Of a DNA stretch of 64,000 bases, positions 54,847 to 62,994 are shown one piece after another. The stretch comes from Clostridium thermobutyricum DSM 4928 (GTDB lineage: Bacteria; Bacillota; Clostridia; Clostridiales; Clostridiaceae), in the NCBI RefSeq assembly GCF_002050515.1, contig NZ_LTAY01000022.1, positions 1-64,000 of the forward strand. The letters run 5' to 3'. The notes beneath the pieces were generated by a model, which made no database searches, was not told the origin of the DNA, and was given only the letters and a program-made list of their open reading frames with translations. The translations under genes were made by a program, and so were the position numbers. Positions within the stretch are counted from its first letter, which is position 1. Each line of letters starts with the position of its first letter.

Positions 54847-56769
54847 ATGAATTGGTTAAGAGAGTATAAAAGAATATTTTTTATTGGAGGTATAGTTTTT
54901 ATTATTCATTTGATATTTATTATAATCTCTAATTTTAATGAAAGAGTATGGTTATATATTAAGCTAACAGATATTTTTTGTGGATCTATTGCAGTAGTTT
55001 TAAGTTTATTAACTATATTTAGAAAAAACTTTAGTTTTTATAAATATTTAGGAATTGGGTTTATATCAATTGGGATATTAGAATATTCAAAGATATTTTT
55101 AGGAACATATGTATATAGAGATATAAAAGCAGATTTATTTTTATATACAACCAGTTGCTTATTAACTTTAGAATTATTAATAGTTATAGCAGCAATGTTT
55201 TTTATGAAAAATAAATTTTCTAATTTCAAAGCCTTTATGGGATATTTAAGTGTTATGTTAATAACTTGGGGATTTATATATTTTATTAGAAAGTTCGAGA
55301 TTAAATATATAGTATTAATATTAAATATTGCATTAGTTATATTTTTATTTTTTTTGATTAGAAAAGAAGATAATATTGAAAATAAATATATAAATATATA
55401 CTTAATAATTATTGCAGCGGTTAGAATTATTACATTAGGAATGTTAATATTTAATAATTATGCATATATTTTACCAAATTGCTTGCAAACTATTGCTTAT
55501 TTTGTAATTTATGAAGCAATAGCAAAAAATATATATTCTTTAGAAATATCTAGTATGAAAAATGAAATTAAAGATAATAAAAAAGAAGAAGGAATAATAT
55601 TAGAGGAATTACAGAAAAGATTATATATAATGGACATGCTTGATATAAAAAAAAGCAATGAAGAAACAAGATATTATAACTTAATTGATGATTTTAATGA
55701 TGGAATAATATTATATGGAGAAAAAATAAGATATGCTAATAAAAGTGCTGCATTTATGTTAGGAATAGAAGATAATAAAAATTTTTCTGAAAAAAACTTT
55801 TTTAAAAAAATACAATGGGTTGAGAGAAATAAGCGAAGAGCTAAAATATATGTAGAAAATAATTGGATATATATAGAAATATATACAGTTAAAATTAGTG
55901 ACAATGTTTTTATGATATATATGAAAGATATTACTGAGATAAAAATATATGAAGAAAAAATAAGAGAATATGAATCATGTTTAAGATATGAAGATATTCA
56001 AAATGAGTTTTTTACTAATATTTCGCATGAACTTAGAACACCAATAAATATAATAAATGTAGCTTTAGAATTAAATAAAATAGATATAGAAAAAAATGAA
56101 TTCGATAAAGTCAAAGAGAATAATAAAAAAATTAAAAAAAATTGTTTAAGACTTATAAGAACTATAAATAATTTTATAGATGCAAATAAATTTTCAGAAG
56201 GTTATTTTAAGATAAATAAAGGTATTTTTAATATTGTTGAAGTTGTAGAGAATGTTGTTACACATTGTATAGATTCTATAGAGGCAAATAATATGAATAT
56301 TATTTTTGATTCAACACATGAAGAAATTCCATTAAATATAGATAGAGATGCCATTGAAAGAGTAATTCTAAATTTATTATCAAATAGTGTTAAACATAGA
56401 AATAAAAATAGAGATGATGGGCAAATAAAGGTTGATATAAGGAAAACAGATAAAAATGTTGAAATAATAGTTGCTAATAATGGACAAAGAATAAATAAAA
56501 TAGAGGAAGGATATTTATTTGACGAGTTTACGAAGATAAATAAGAGCTTAACTAGAGAAAATGAGGGAAGTGGATTAGGTTTATATTTATCAAAAAAATT
56601 GTTATTTGCTCATTCTGGAGCATTAAGATTTTATTCTAAAGATAAAGCTAATAATATTTTTATAATAGAACTTCCTATAGAGGAAGGATTAACTGTTGAC
56701 TATAAAAGTGGTTATTCAATAAATGATTTAAAAGAAAAAGTTAATATTGAATTTTCTGATGTTATTTAA
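54847..56769 (+). CDS. sensor histidine kinase, orphan (second of pair)
   Basis: 640 residues, same layout as its upstream neighbour: multi-helix N-terminus to about 235, PAS-like 275-365, HisKA with His394 in TNISHELRTPIN, and HATPase 490-615 (NLLSNSVKH, GSGLGLYLSK). The G1 box reads NNGQRI instead of DxGxG. Its start, AGGGAG then ATG, overlaps the end region of the first gene, so the pair is coupled. Probably an ancient tandem duplication. Confidence 0.9.
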   Translation: MNWLREYKRIFFIGGIVFIIHLIFIIISNFNERVWLYIKLTDIFCGSIAVVLSLLTIFRKNFSFYKYLGIGFISIGILEYSKIFLGTYVYRDIKADLFLYTTSCLLTLELLIVIAAMFFMKNKFSNFKAFMGYLSVMLITWGFIYFIRKFEIKYIVLILNIALVIFLFFLIRKEDNIENKYINIYLIIIAAVRIITLGMLIFNNYAYILPNCLQTIAYFVIYEAIAKNIYSLEISSMKNEIKDNKKEEGIILEELQKRLYIMDMLDIKKSNEETRYYNLIDDFNDGIILYGEKIRYANKSAAFMLGIEDNKNFSEKNFFKKIQWVERNKRRAKIYVENNWIYIEIYTVKISDNVFMIYMKDITEIKIYEEKIREYESCLRYEDIQNEFFTNISHELRTPINIINVALELNKIDIEKNEFDKVKENNKKIKKNCLRLIRTINNFIDANKFSEGYFKINKGIFNIVEVVENVVTHCIDSIEANNMNIIFDSTHEEIPLNIDRDAIERVILNLLSNSVKHRNKNRDDGQIKVDIRKTDKNVEIIVANNGQRINKIEEGYLFDEFTKINKSLTRENEGSGLGLYLSKKLLFAHSGALRFYSKDKANNIFIIELPIEEGLTVDYKSGYSINDLKEKVNIEFSDVI

Positions 56770-56830
56770 AGAATAATTTAAAGAAAAAACGTATAGAATA
56801 ATATGTAAGTAATTGTTTTAGGGAGAAAAA

Positions 56831-57334
56831 ATGACTAACATATTTAAAGTTGAAGGAAAATTTAAATTAAAACCATTATTAATATCAATATTAATTCCCT
56901 TTATAGGTGCAGGATTATCAATACTTATAAGTGGCGGTAACATGGGAGAATTCTATTCTACTTTGAAAAGGCCACCTTTATCACCACCAGAATGGATTTT
57001 TGCGGTAGTTTGGCTAATTCTGTATTTATTAATGGGAATAGCTTGTTATAGAGTTTACATGAAAGAAGAGATAACTGGAAAAGGTAGCAATAGTATTTTT
57101 ATATACGGAATTCAACTATTGTTAAATTTACTTTGGCCAATATTATTTTTCGGGTTAAGATTATATGGAATAGCATTTATAGAGCTAATAATATTATTTA
57201 TTTTTATAATAATTACAACAATTAAATTTTATAAAGTTGATAAATTAGCAGGATTATTATTATTGCCATATTTACTTTGGACTATTTTTGCAGGATATTT
57301 AAACTTTGGAGTATGGTTTTTAAATGAAATGTAA
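56831..57334 (+). CDS. TspO/MBR family protein
   Basis: 167 residues, five membrane helices. Family motif KRPPLSPPEWIFAVVWLILY at about 46-65 and the Trp-rich FGVWFLNEM end. Members bind tetrapyrroles/porphyrins and cholesterol. An N-terminal extension of about 15 residues is unusual but short. AGGGAG before the ATG. No tetrapyrrole genes adjoin. Confidence 0.87.
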   Translation: MTNIFKVEGKFKLKPLLISILIPFIGAGLSILISGGNMGEFYSTLKRPPLSPPEWIFAVVWLILYLLMGIACYRVYMKEEITGKGSNSIFIYGIQLLLNLLWPILFFGLRLYGIAFIELIILFIFIIITTIKFYKVDKLAGLLLLPYLLWTIFAGYLNFGVWFLNEM

Positions 57335-57374
57335 TCAATAGATTTGGAATTTTAAAAAAATAATAGTATAATTT

Positions 57375-57414
57375 TAATAAGACCCTCTAAGTTTTAAGAG
57401 GGCCTTATTTTTTG
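57375..57414 (+). terminator. intrinsic terminator
   Basis: AATAAG.CCCTCT / AGAGGG.CTTATT stem with one internal mismatch, then T6. Confidence 0.85.
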
Positions 57415-57437
57415 AAAAATATTTAGGAGCTGATAAT

Positions 57438-59630
57438 TTGAAGAAAGTTATAATAGCAGAAAAACCATCAGTAGCTAAAAATATTGCAGATGCCTTTAAA
57501 ATAAAAGGACGTAAAGATGGATATTTTGAAGGTGAAGATTACATAATAACTTGGGCATTTGGTCATCTTTTGCAACTTTATGATGCAAAAGACTATGATG
57601 AAAATATGAAGGGATGGAGAATGGAGAAGTTCCCTTTTATACCAGATACATTTATGTATAAAATAAAAAGTGATAACATAAATAAATCTATTCCTGATAA
57701 AGGAGCAAAAAAACAATTAGATATAATAAAAGGATTAATTGATAGAGAAGATGTAGATGGAATAATATCAGCAACCGACTTTGACCGTGAAGGACAGGTA
57801 ATAGGTGATGAAATATTTCTTTATTTTAATGAAAAAAAACCTATTTATAGACTTCTTTTAAATGAGTGGACAGAAACTGAAGTTAAAAAAGGAATGAAAA
57901 ATTTAAAAGATAATAGAGAAATGCAATCCCTTCAAGATGCAGGTATTGGGAGGCAATGGGCTGATTGGATAATAGGAATAAATTTAACATCTGTATCTAC
58001 TATAAGATATAAATTAAATAAAGATAATAAAATTTTGAATATAGGTCGTGTTCTTCTTCCAACTTTAAAAATAATTTATGATAGAGATAAAGAAATAGAA
58101 AATTTCAAAGCAACAACTTATTATAAACTTGTAGCAAAGTTTAAAACTAATGAAAATAAAGAGTTTGAAGGGTTATATTATGAAAATAACTCTGAAAAAT
58201 TTGAAAATAGAAATGATTTAGCGGCTATAGGAAAAAAGCTAGAAGGAAAAAGTGGAACTATAGTTTTAAAAGAAACAGAAAAGAAAAAAGATTATCCACC
58301 ATTTCTTTTTAATTTATCAAATTTACAAGGGCATATAACTAGTAAATATAAGGGATGGACTTCAGATAAAGTTTTAAAAGTAGCTCAAAGTCTTTATGAA
58401 AAGAAGTTTATAACATATCCTAGAACAGGAAGTATTGCACTTGAGGAAAGTTTAGTAGATAGAACAAAAAAAGTATTAGAAAATATAAAAAAAGGATTAC
58501 CTTATGAAGATCAAATAAAATTTACTAAAAGTAAAAGAGTATTTGATAATAAAAAGGTTGAAAGCCATAGTGCCATAGTTCCAACATATATGAAGCCAAA
58601 TGGGTTAAGTGCAGATGAAAAAATAGTATATAATGCAGTTAAAAATAGATTTATAATGCAATTTATGCCTGTAGCAGAATATGAGGAAAGTAAGATAGTA
58701 ACTAAAATAAATGATTCAGAATTAAAGGGTGAATTTATATCTAAAGGAAAAATTCAACTTGTTGAAGGTTGGAAGGTAGTAGAAAAAATAGAAAGTAAGG
58801 ATACTATACTTCCTATGGTAAATGAAAAAGATATAATAGACGTAGTTTCTAGTAAAGTATCTTCAGTAACTAAAAAACCACCTAAAAAACATACTGAAAA
58901 AACTCTTCTTAGAGTTATGGAAACTTGCGGAAAAAATATTAAAAAAGATAAAGAAGAGCCAGAGGATGAAAATAAAGAAGAAAATAATAGTGATGAAATG
59001 ATGGCTTCAATTTTAAGTGGATTTAGTATAGGAACTCCTGCAACTCGTGCAGAAACTATAAAAAAACTTAAAGATGTTGGATATATTACAACTAAAGGAA
59101 AAAGTCTTACATGTACAGAGCTTGGAAGGACTATGGTAGAAATATTTCCTGTTAAAGAGCTTTTAGACCTTGAATATACAGGAAGACTTGAAAAAACTCT
59201 TTCAGATATAGAAAAAGGAAAGTTTAAAAAAGAAGATTTCTTAAAACTTATAAAGGATTTTACAATAGAAGGAGTAAATAAAATAAAAAATGACAATTCT
59301 ATGTTAAAACACTTTAAAGTAGATTTAGAGAAAGGTCAAGAAAGTATAGGAAATTGTCCTATATGTGGTAATCCAGTTATCGAAGGTGAAAAAGGATTTG
59401 GATGTTCAAATTGGAAAAATGGTTGCAAATATACAATTTGGAAAGATGATAAATATATTTCTTCTTTTGGAAAGACTGTTTCAAAAGAAATGGTAGCTCT
59501 TTTACTTAAAAACGGAAAAGTAGGTTTTAGAAATTTAAAAAGTAAAAAAGGAAATACTTTTTCAGCTTATTTTAGATATGAATTAAATAAAGAAACAGGG
59601 TACTTTAATTGGAAGATTGAATTTTTATAA
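57438..59630 (+). CDS. topB: DNA topoisomerase III (type IA)
   Basis: 730 residues. TOPRIM at the start (KVIIAEKPSVAKNIADAF; acidic set in SATDFDREGQVIGDEIF), the active tyrosine Tyr327 in ITYPRTGS, and SGFSIGTPATRAETI near 530. A C-terminal zinc ribbon CPICGNPVIEGEKGFGCSNW closes the protein. It decatenates DNA and removes negative supercoils. TTG start with GGAG 9 bases upstream. Confidence 0.93.
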   Translation: MKKVIIAEKPSVAKNIADAFKIKGRKDGYFEGEDYIITWAFGHLLQLYDAKDYDENMKGWRMEKFPFIPDTFMYKIKSDNINKSIPDKGAKKQLDIIKGLIDREDVDGIISATDFDREGQVIGDEIFLYFNEKKPIYRLLLNEWTETEVKKGMKNLKDNREMQSLQDAGIGRQWADWIIGINLTSVSTIRYKLNKDNKILNIGRVLLPTLKIIYDRDKEIENFKATTYYKLVAKFKTNENKEFEGLYYENNSEKFENRNDLAAIGKKLEGKSGTIVLKETEKKKDYPPFLFNLSNLQGHITSKYKGWTSDKVLKVAQSLYEKKFITYPRTGSIALEESLVDRTKKVLENIKKGLPYEDQIKFTKSKRVFDNKKVESHSAIVPTYMKPNGLSADEKIVYNAVKNRFIMQFMPVAEYEESKIVTKINDSELKGEFISKGKIQLVEGWKVVEKIESKDTILPMVNEKDIIDVVSSKVSSVTKKPPKKHTEKTLLRVMETCGKNIKKDKEEPEDENKEENNSDEMMASILSGFSIGTPATRAETIKKLKDVGYITTKGKSLTCTELGRTMVEIFPVKELLDLEYTGRLEKTLSDIEKGKFKKEDFLKLIKDFTIEGVNKIKNDNSMLKHFKVDLEKGQESIGNCPICGNPVIEGEKGFGCSNWKNGCKYTIWKDDKYISSFGKTVSKEMVALLLKNGKVGFRNLKSKKGNTFSAYFRYELNKETGYFNWKIEFL

Positions 59631-59708
59631 AAAATATTAATAAAATGAGAAAAAACTTTTTTATTTGATTCAAAATTAGTAGTTTTAAAAATAGATAGAA
59701 TTATATAG

Positions 59709-59760
59709 AGAAAGAACTATAAAATCTTAAAACAATTAAAGATTTTATAGTTCTTTTATT
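59709..59760 (+). terminator. terminator of topB
   Basis: Eighteen-bp perfect arms AAAGAACTATAAAATCTT / AAGATTTTATAGTTCTTT (59711-59728, 59739-59756), then TTATTT. Confidence 0.82.
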
Positions 59761-59769
59761 TGAGAGAAT

Positions 59770-59815
59770 TAAAAAAATCTAGAGATGAATTTGAACATCT
59801 CTAGATTTTAGTTAC
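59770..59815 (-). terminator. terminator of the mgtA/small-ORF unit
   Basis: Fourteen-bp perfect arms AAAATCTAGAGATG / CATCTCTAGATTTT (59774-59787, 59796-59809); a T-run follows on the minus strand. Confidence 0.82.
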
Positions 59816-59822
59816 ATTTTGT

Positions 59823-59915
59823 TTATAAATCTTTTTTTATAAGTACTAAAGCTGGTAATCCAAGATAAGCAATAAACCAAGCTACAATACCAAGAATAAA
59901 TAATGAAGTACTCAT
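59823..59915 (-). CDS. 30-aa single-span membrane peptide in the mgtA operon
   Basis: ATG at 59915 with a near-perfect TAGGAGGT 7 bases upstream; stop at 59823. The product starts MSTSLFILGIVAWFIAYLG, has one membrane helix (about 5-26) and ends in IKKDL. It begins 21 bases after the mgtA stop and is followed by a strong terminator. Enterobacteria make MgtS and MgtR, 30-31 residue peptides that bind and regulate MgtA/MgtB or MgtC; this has the same size, topology and position but no clear sequence similarity. Confidence 0.7.
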   Translation of the reverse strand: MSTSLFILGIVAWFIAYLGLPALVLIKKDL

Positions 59916-59936
59916 TTTTTTACCTCCTAAATAATA

Positions 59937-62582
59937 TTATAAAAGTCTGTTAAAACGTTTTATATAAAGCTTCTTAGTAAATTGACATAACATACAGAAT
60001 ATTATCATTAATACAAAGATATAAACAAGATACCAAGGAGTTATATAAACCATACCCATTGCACGTCCTATAGGTAAATAAGGAAGAGCCCAACCAAATA
60101 TAACTGTTACAATAATTGATAAGTTAAATATCCATGATGGATTGCTTTGGAAGAAAGGCACTTTCTCTGTTCTTAAAGCATATAGAACGAATACAGAGTT
60201 TGATATTCCTTCTATGAACCAACCTGTTTGGAATAATGGAGCTGTAGCATTTGTTGTACAACCAAAGATAAACCACATTGTAAGGAATGTAATAAGGTCA
60301 AATAGAGAGTTGGTAGGACCAAAAACAATCATCATTTTTCCTATTTCTTTTGAATCCCATTTTCTAGGTTTAGCAATAAGTTCCTCATCAACATTATCCC
60401 AAGGAATAAAAATTTGAGTAATATCGTAAATTAAATTTTGAACTAGAAGTTCAATAGGAAGCATAGGAACGAATGGTAAGAAAATACTTGCCATAAGAAC
60501 ACTAAGAGAGTTTCCATAGTTTGAACTTGCAGTAAGTTTTAAGTATTTAGTTGTATTTGCAAAAACTTTTCTTCCTTCGATTATACCTTCTTTAAGAACC
60601 ATAAGATCTTTTTCTAATAATATAATATCTGCAGATTCTTTAGCAATATCAACAGCAGTATCAACTGAAATTCCAATATCAGATTCTTTTAAAGCTATAG
60701 AGTCATTTATACCATCACCCATAAAAGCAACAACTTTATCAGCATTTTTTAATACTCGTACAATTCTTGCTTTTTGAATAGGATTTAATTTAGCAAAAAC
60801 ATTAGTTTTTAAAGCTGCATTTCTTAGTTCATTATCAGTCATATTTTTAATATCATTACCAAGTAAAATTCCAGTGATTTCAAAACCAACTTGATTACAT
60901 ACTTTTTGTGTAACAACTTCATTATCACCAGTTAAAATTTTTACATCAACACCATAATTTTTTAAAGCTTCTAAAGCTTCTTTTGTACTTTCTTTAGGTG
61001 GATCTAGGAATCCTATAAATCCAATCAATGTCATTTCAGATTCATCTTTTAAAGTAAGAGATGCTTTATCTAAAGTTCTTTTAGCAACTCCAATAACTCT
61101 CATACCTTCAGAATTTAAATAATCAACTCTTTCTTTTAAATTACGTAGAACCTTATTATCAATTTCTAAAATTTCACCATTGATTTCAACATATTTACAA
61201 GCTTGAAGCATTTCTTCAAAGGCACCTTTAGTAATTAGAATATTATTATCGTTTTCATTTATAAGAACTGACATTCTTCTTCTATTAAAGTCAAAAGCAA
61301 GCTCATCTAATTTATTGATTTTATTTTTTACTGTATTATCAAAATTTCTTTCATTTGCAGCTTCTATTATTGCAAAATCTATAACATTTTGTAATCCATT
61401 TTGACTTACACTATTTATATAAGCATATTTAAGAACTGTATCTGAATGATTTCCAGAGATGTCCATACATTCTTCAACTTTAATATGATCTTCAGTTAAT
61501 GTTCCTGTTTTATCTGTACAAAGTATTTCTAATGAACCAAAGTTTTGAATTGATCCAATTTTCTTTACAACAGTTTTTTTCTTTGCCATTCTAACAGCAC
61601 CTTTTGCAAGGTTTTCAGAAACTATAGTAGGTAACATTTCTGGTGTTAAACCTACTGCTAATGATGCAGCAAACATTAAAGAACTTGTAAAGCTTTTTGT
61701 TTGATACCAATCTATAACAAGAACTAAAGGAACCATTATTGCCATAAATTTTAAAAGCATTTTTGAAACTTTTTTTACGCTTTTATCGAAGTTTGTTTCA
61801 GGATCAGTTTCTTGTAGAGAATCCTGCATTGCACCGAAATATGTATTTTCGCCAGTACCAATAACAATTGCAGTTGCGGTACCACTAACAACATTAGTAC
61901 CAAGGAGACAAATATTTGTGTATTCGCCAATTTCAGAACTATTGCTGTGATTTAATATGTGTTTTTCTATTGGTTCAGCTTCACCAGTTAAAGTAGATTG
62001 ACTAACAAAAAAGTCTTTACATTCTAGAATTTTTAAATCAGCTGGAATGATATCACCAGTTTGTAATTTTACAATATCACCTACAGCCAAATCTTTAGTA
62101 TCTATCTTTGAGAAATTTTTATTATCTCTTTTAACAAAACATGTACTTTTAATGAGTTTCCTTAAAGATTCTGCGGCTTTTTCAGATCTGAACTCTTGAG
62201 TAAAAGTAATTATTCCACTAACTAAAATTAGGACAACTATAATATAGATTTGTGACCAACTTTGTTGAGATTTTGGAACAAAAGCAATGCTGGTCAAATA
62301 TGTGATAATACCGATAATAACTAATACAAAAACAAATGCATTAAGAAATGACTTAAAAAATTGAATAATAACAGGTTCATTCTTATCATCTCTAGTATCA
62401 TTTTTTCCGTAAGTAGAAATATTTTTATCTACTTGTTCTTTAGTTAATCCATTAGGAGAGCTATTAAACTTTTTAAAAAGTTCCTCATTAGACAGCTCAC
62501 TGTTACAATGAATCTCATTAGTTATTTTTTTGAAATACTCTTGATTGAACTCTTTTTTTCTCTGATTATTTTTACTAATCAT
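59937..62582 (-). CDS. mgtA: magnesium-importing P-type ATPase
   Basis: 881 residues, P-type class IIIB. TGEAEP actuator motif near 200, phosphorylated Asp357 in CTDKTGTLTEDH, KGAFEEM and GDGINDSIALKESDIG hinge motifs, about ten membrane helices, and the MgtA-type N-terminal basic tail. It imports Mg2+. ATG with GAAGGTG. A 30-aa ORF follows in the operon and a CNNM gene, also Mg2+ linked, lies upstream on the same strand behind a terminator. Confidence 0.93.
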   Translation of the reverse strand: MISKNNQRKKEFNQEYFKKITNEIHCNSELSNEELFKKFNSSPNGLTKEQVDKNISTYGKNDTRDDKNEPVIIQFFKSFLNAFVFVLVIIGIITYLTSIAFVPKSQQSWSQIYIIVVLILVSGIITFTQEFRSEKAAESLRKLIKSTCFVKRDNKNFSKIDTKDLAVGDIVKLQTGDIIPADLKILECKDFFVSQSTLTGEAEPIEKHILNHSNSSEIGEYTNICLLGTNVVSGTATAIVIGTGENTYFGAMQDSLQETDPETNFDKSVKKVSKMLLKFMAIMVPLVLVIDWYQTKSFTSSLMFAASLAVGLTPEMLPTIVSENLAKGAVRMAKKKTVVKKIGSIQNFGSLEILCTDKTGTLTEDHIKVEECMDISGNHSDTVLKYAYINSVSQNGLQNVIDFAIIEAANERNFDNTVKNKINKLDELAFDFNRRRMSVLINENDNNILITKGAFEEMLQACKYVEINGEILEIDNKVLRNLKERVDYLNSEGMRVIGVAKRTLDKASLTLKDESEMTLIGFIGFLDPPKESTKEALEALKNYGVDVKILTGDNEVVTQKVCNQVGFEITGILLGNDIKNMTDNELRNAALKTNVFAKLNPIQKARIVRVLKNADKVVAFMGDGINDSIALKESDIGISVDTAVDIAKESADIILLEKDLMVLKEGIIEGRKVFANTTKYLKLTASSNYGNSLSVLMASIFLPFVPMLPIELLVQNLIYDITQIFIPWDNVDEELIAKPRKWDSKEIGKMMIVFGPTNSLFDLITFLTMWFIFGCTTNATAPLFQTGWFIEGISNSVFVLYALRTEKVPFFQSNPSWIFNLSIIVTVIFGWALPYLPIGRAMGMVYITPWYLVYIFVLMIIFCMLCQFTKKLYIKRFNRLL

Positions 62583-62985
62583 TGAAATTTCACCTTCTTT
62601 TCTAACATATTAGTTAAAGTAGTTTAGCATATAATTAGTATTAAGGTGAGTTGTTACTTAAGTGCTAATTGATAAATTTATCTTTTTAAGTAATTTGTCA
62701 CTTTGAGAATATTATAATAAAAAAATAAGTTCTCATGTAAAAATAATTTTTTAATATTAGTTATTTATGTGTATACGTTGATTTAACTAAGTTTAAAGTG
62801 TTTTGGCATTATAAAAATCAAAGCGAATTTTACCAAATTATTAATCAAATGCCTAATATTCATATATGATTAACAAAATGTATGTTAATAAAATATGTAT
62901 TTTATAAAGAAAATAGCAAGAAAATGATAATATGTCAAAAATAAAAATAAAAGAAATAAAAAATAAACACACCGTTAAGATGTGT
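62583..62985. other. 403-bp region upstream of mgtA
   Basis: It contains the mgtA leader with a stem-loop at 62654-62693 (arms TTACTTAA / TTAAGTAA around the palindrome GATAAATTTATC), a possible minus-strand promoter with TATAAT near 62710, and an AT-rich stretch with no gene I can support. No M-box magnesium riboswitch consensus is visible. Confidence 0.5.
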
Positions 62986-62994
62986 TTATTTTTG
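62945..62994 (-). terminator. terminator of the right-edge CNNM gene
   Basis: AATAAACACA / TGTGTTTATT stem (62962-62971, 62981-62990) with a T-rich minus-strand tail. The gene's stop codon lies inside the hairpin. Confidence 0.8.

Noticed and set aside
58754-59296. 180-codon minus-strand open frame
   Set aside because: It is antisense to topB; Ser/Phe-rich product, no start signals.
62582-62607. 9-codon ORF overlapping the mgtA start (ATGA)
   Set aside because: It has no ribosome binding site and its codons are just the mgtA Shine-Dalgarno region.
62583-62700. M-box magnesium riboswitch before mgtA
   Set aside because: I looked for the conserved GGTGAGGCTCC-type core and its pairing and did not see it; only simple palindromes are present.
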